DNA of 6,225 nucleotides from Deltaproteobacteria bacterium (GTDB lineage: Bacteria; Desulfobacterota; DSM-4660; Desulfatiglandales; B25-G16). Positions 5,787 to 6,225 of the stretch are shown one piece after another; position 1 is the first letter of the stretch, and each line of letters begins with the position of its first letter. Under the pieces are notes generated by a model that did not search any database, was not told the DNA's origin, and worked only from the letters and a program-made list of their open reading frames with translations. The position numbers were made by a program, and so were the translations under genes. The stretch covers positions 1 through 6,225 of the forward strand of contig JAFDDS010000055.1 in NCBI GenBank assembly GCA_019310745.1. The letters are read 5' to 3'.

Positions 5787-6225
5787 ATGGAATTTGAAGA
5801 TAATTTAAAAGAAGAGAAAGAGCAGAAAATTCCTAATCAAAAGGAACTTGAGAAGGAGCTTAGCGATTATCTTTCCAAGAAATACGGTGATCGGATAAAG
5901 ATAATATCTCCTATACTCTTTCCTCAGGGTGATCCAAAAAAAACAGATGAAGGTGGAAAGGCTGGCTCCAAGAAGCCTGGCGTTCCTGCTTTTGATATGA
6001 AACCCGAGGAATTGGATTCCTATTTGGATGGGTATGTAGTTAAGCAAAATCAAGCCAAAGGAGTGCTCGCTACAAAAATCTGCACCCATTTCAACCGCAT
6101 AAAATCCCTGGTTAAGCGATCTAATAAAGAAAACCCCTTTTCTGTGGGGATGATTAAAAACAATATCCTTATGATAGGCCCAACAGGTGTTGGCAAGACA
6201 TATTTGATAAAATTGATTGCCCAAA
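5787..6225 (+). CDS. ClpX-like AAA+ ATPase, N-terminal part (3' truncated by window edge)
   Basis: The frame is open from ATG at 5787 to the window end, 146 codons. GGGGT at 5776-5780 and AGGTGA next to the ATG serve as ribosome site; an ATG at 5774 is closed by a stop. Residues 1-65 are charged and contain no Cys, so the four-Cys zinc finger of ordinary ClpX is absent. Residues 69-106 (FDMKPEELDSYLDGYVVKQ onward to HFNRIKSL) match the ClpX/HslU-type start of the AAA+ module. NNILMIGPTGVGKT at 125-138 is the Walker A, with K137 and T138 contacting ATP. Walker B, sensors and any ClpP-binding loop lie beyond the window. ClpX-type proteins unfold substrates for ClpP. A Lon-like or stand-alone remodelling role is equally possible, so I give no gene symbol. 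It follows smpB-ssrA, whose tag is the classical ClpX substrate. Confidence 0.85.
   Translation, partial: MEFEDNLKEEKEQKIPNQKELEKELSDYLSKKYGDRIKIISPILFPQGDPKKTDEGGKAGSKKPGVPAFDMKPEELDSYLDGYVVKQNQAKGVLATKICTHFNRIKSLVKRSNKENPFSVGMIKNNILMIGPTGVGKTYLIKLIAQ

Noticed and set aside
5805..6224. Long open frame on the - strand opposite the ClpX-like gene
   Set aside because: It is antisense to a clear AAA+ coding frame with Walker A, has no recognisable domain and a low-complexity hydrophobic look; it is a shadow frame.

Overview
The window is a compact, AT-leaning bacterial chromosome segment in which every recognisable gene lies on the + strand. It carries core genes: the 3' end of rplS, then rnhB, yraN, rsmI, a fused ptsH-ptsI, smpB, ssrA (tmRNA), and the 5' part of a ClpX-like AAA+ ATPase. 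The order rplS-rnhB-yraN is the familiar tail of the rpsP-rimM-trmD-rplS cluster. The style of the HPr domain, the tmRNA tag (ADDYAYALAA as I read it) and the ClpX-like ATPase lacking a visible zinc-finger N-terminus suggest a Gram-negative-type anaerobe of the Desulfobacterota / Nitrospirota / Planctomycetota kind. That placement is inference from general likeness. I cannot name a genus.

Layout. Bases 1-1205 are a tightly packed operon: rplS and rnhB overlap by one base (TGATG), as do rnhB and yraN (TAGTG). Bases 1206-1687 are a 482-base non-coding gap. It holds a 260-bp element with perfect 18-bp terminal inverted repeats (MITE-like or REP-like), a 13-bp tandem repeat, and other degenerate repeats. 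Bases 1688-4998 form a second run, rsmI, ptsHI and smpB, with gaps of 27 and 11 bases. A sigma70-like promoter then precedes tmRNA at 5055-5408. Bases 5409-5786 are another non-coding gap with a near-perfect 20-bp palindrome, two candidate promoters and a doubtful 29-codon ORF. The ClpX-like ATPase starts at 5787 and runs off the window.

How the genes work together. rnhB, rplS, yraN and rsmI are housekeeping functions in ribosome biogenesis and nucleic-acid maintenance. smpB and ssrA are the two partners of trans-translation, and the tag encoded by this tmRNA ends in ALAA, the type of C-terminus that ClpX recognises in studied bacteria. The next gene encodes a ClpX-like unfoldase, so ribosome rescue and a possible degradation machine sit side by side. 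The fused HPr-EI protein is the general phosphotransfer start of a PTS, but no EIIA or sugar permease is visible here.

Most unusual points: a perfect in-frame 36-bp duplication inside rnhB; the HPr-EI fusion with an altered active-site loop (HAHAA instead of HARPA/HARAA); the inverted-repeat element after yraN; and the ClpX-like gene beside smpB-ssrA. I saw no clear evidence for a wholly new multi-gene system in this window.
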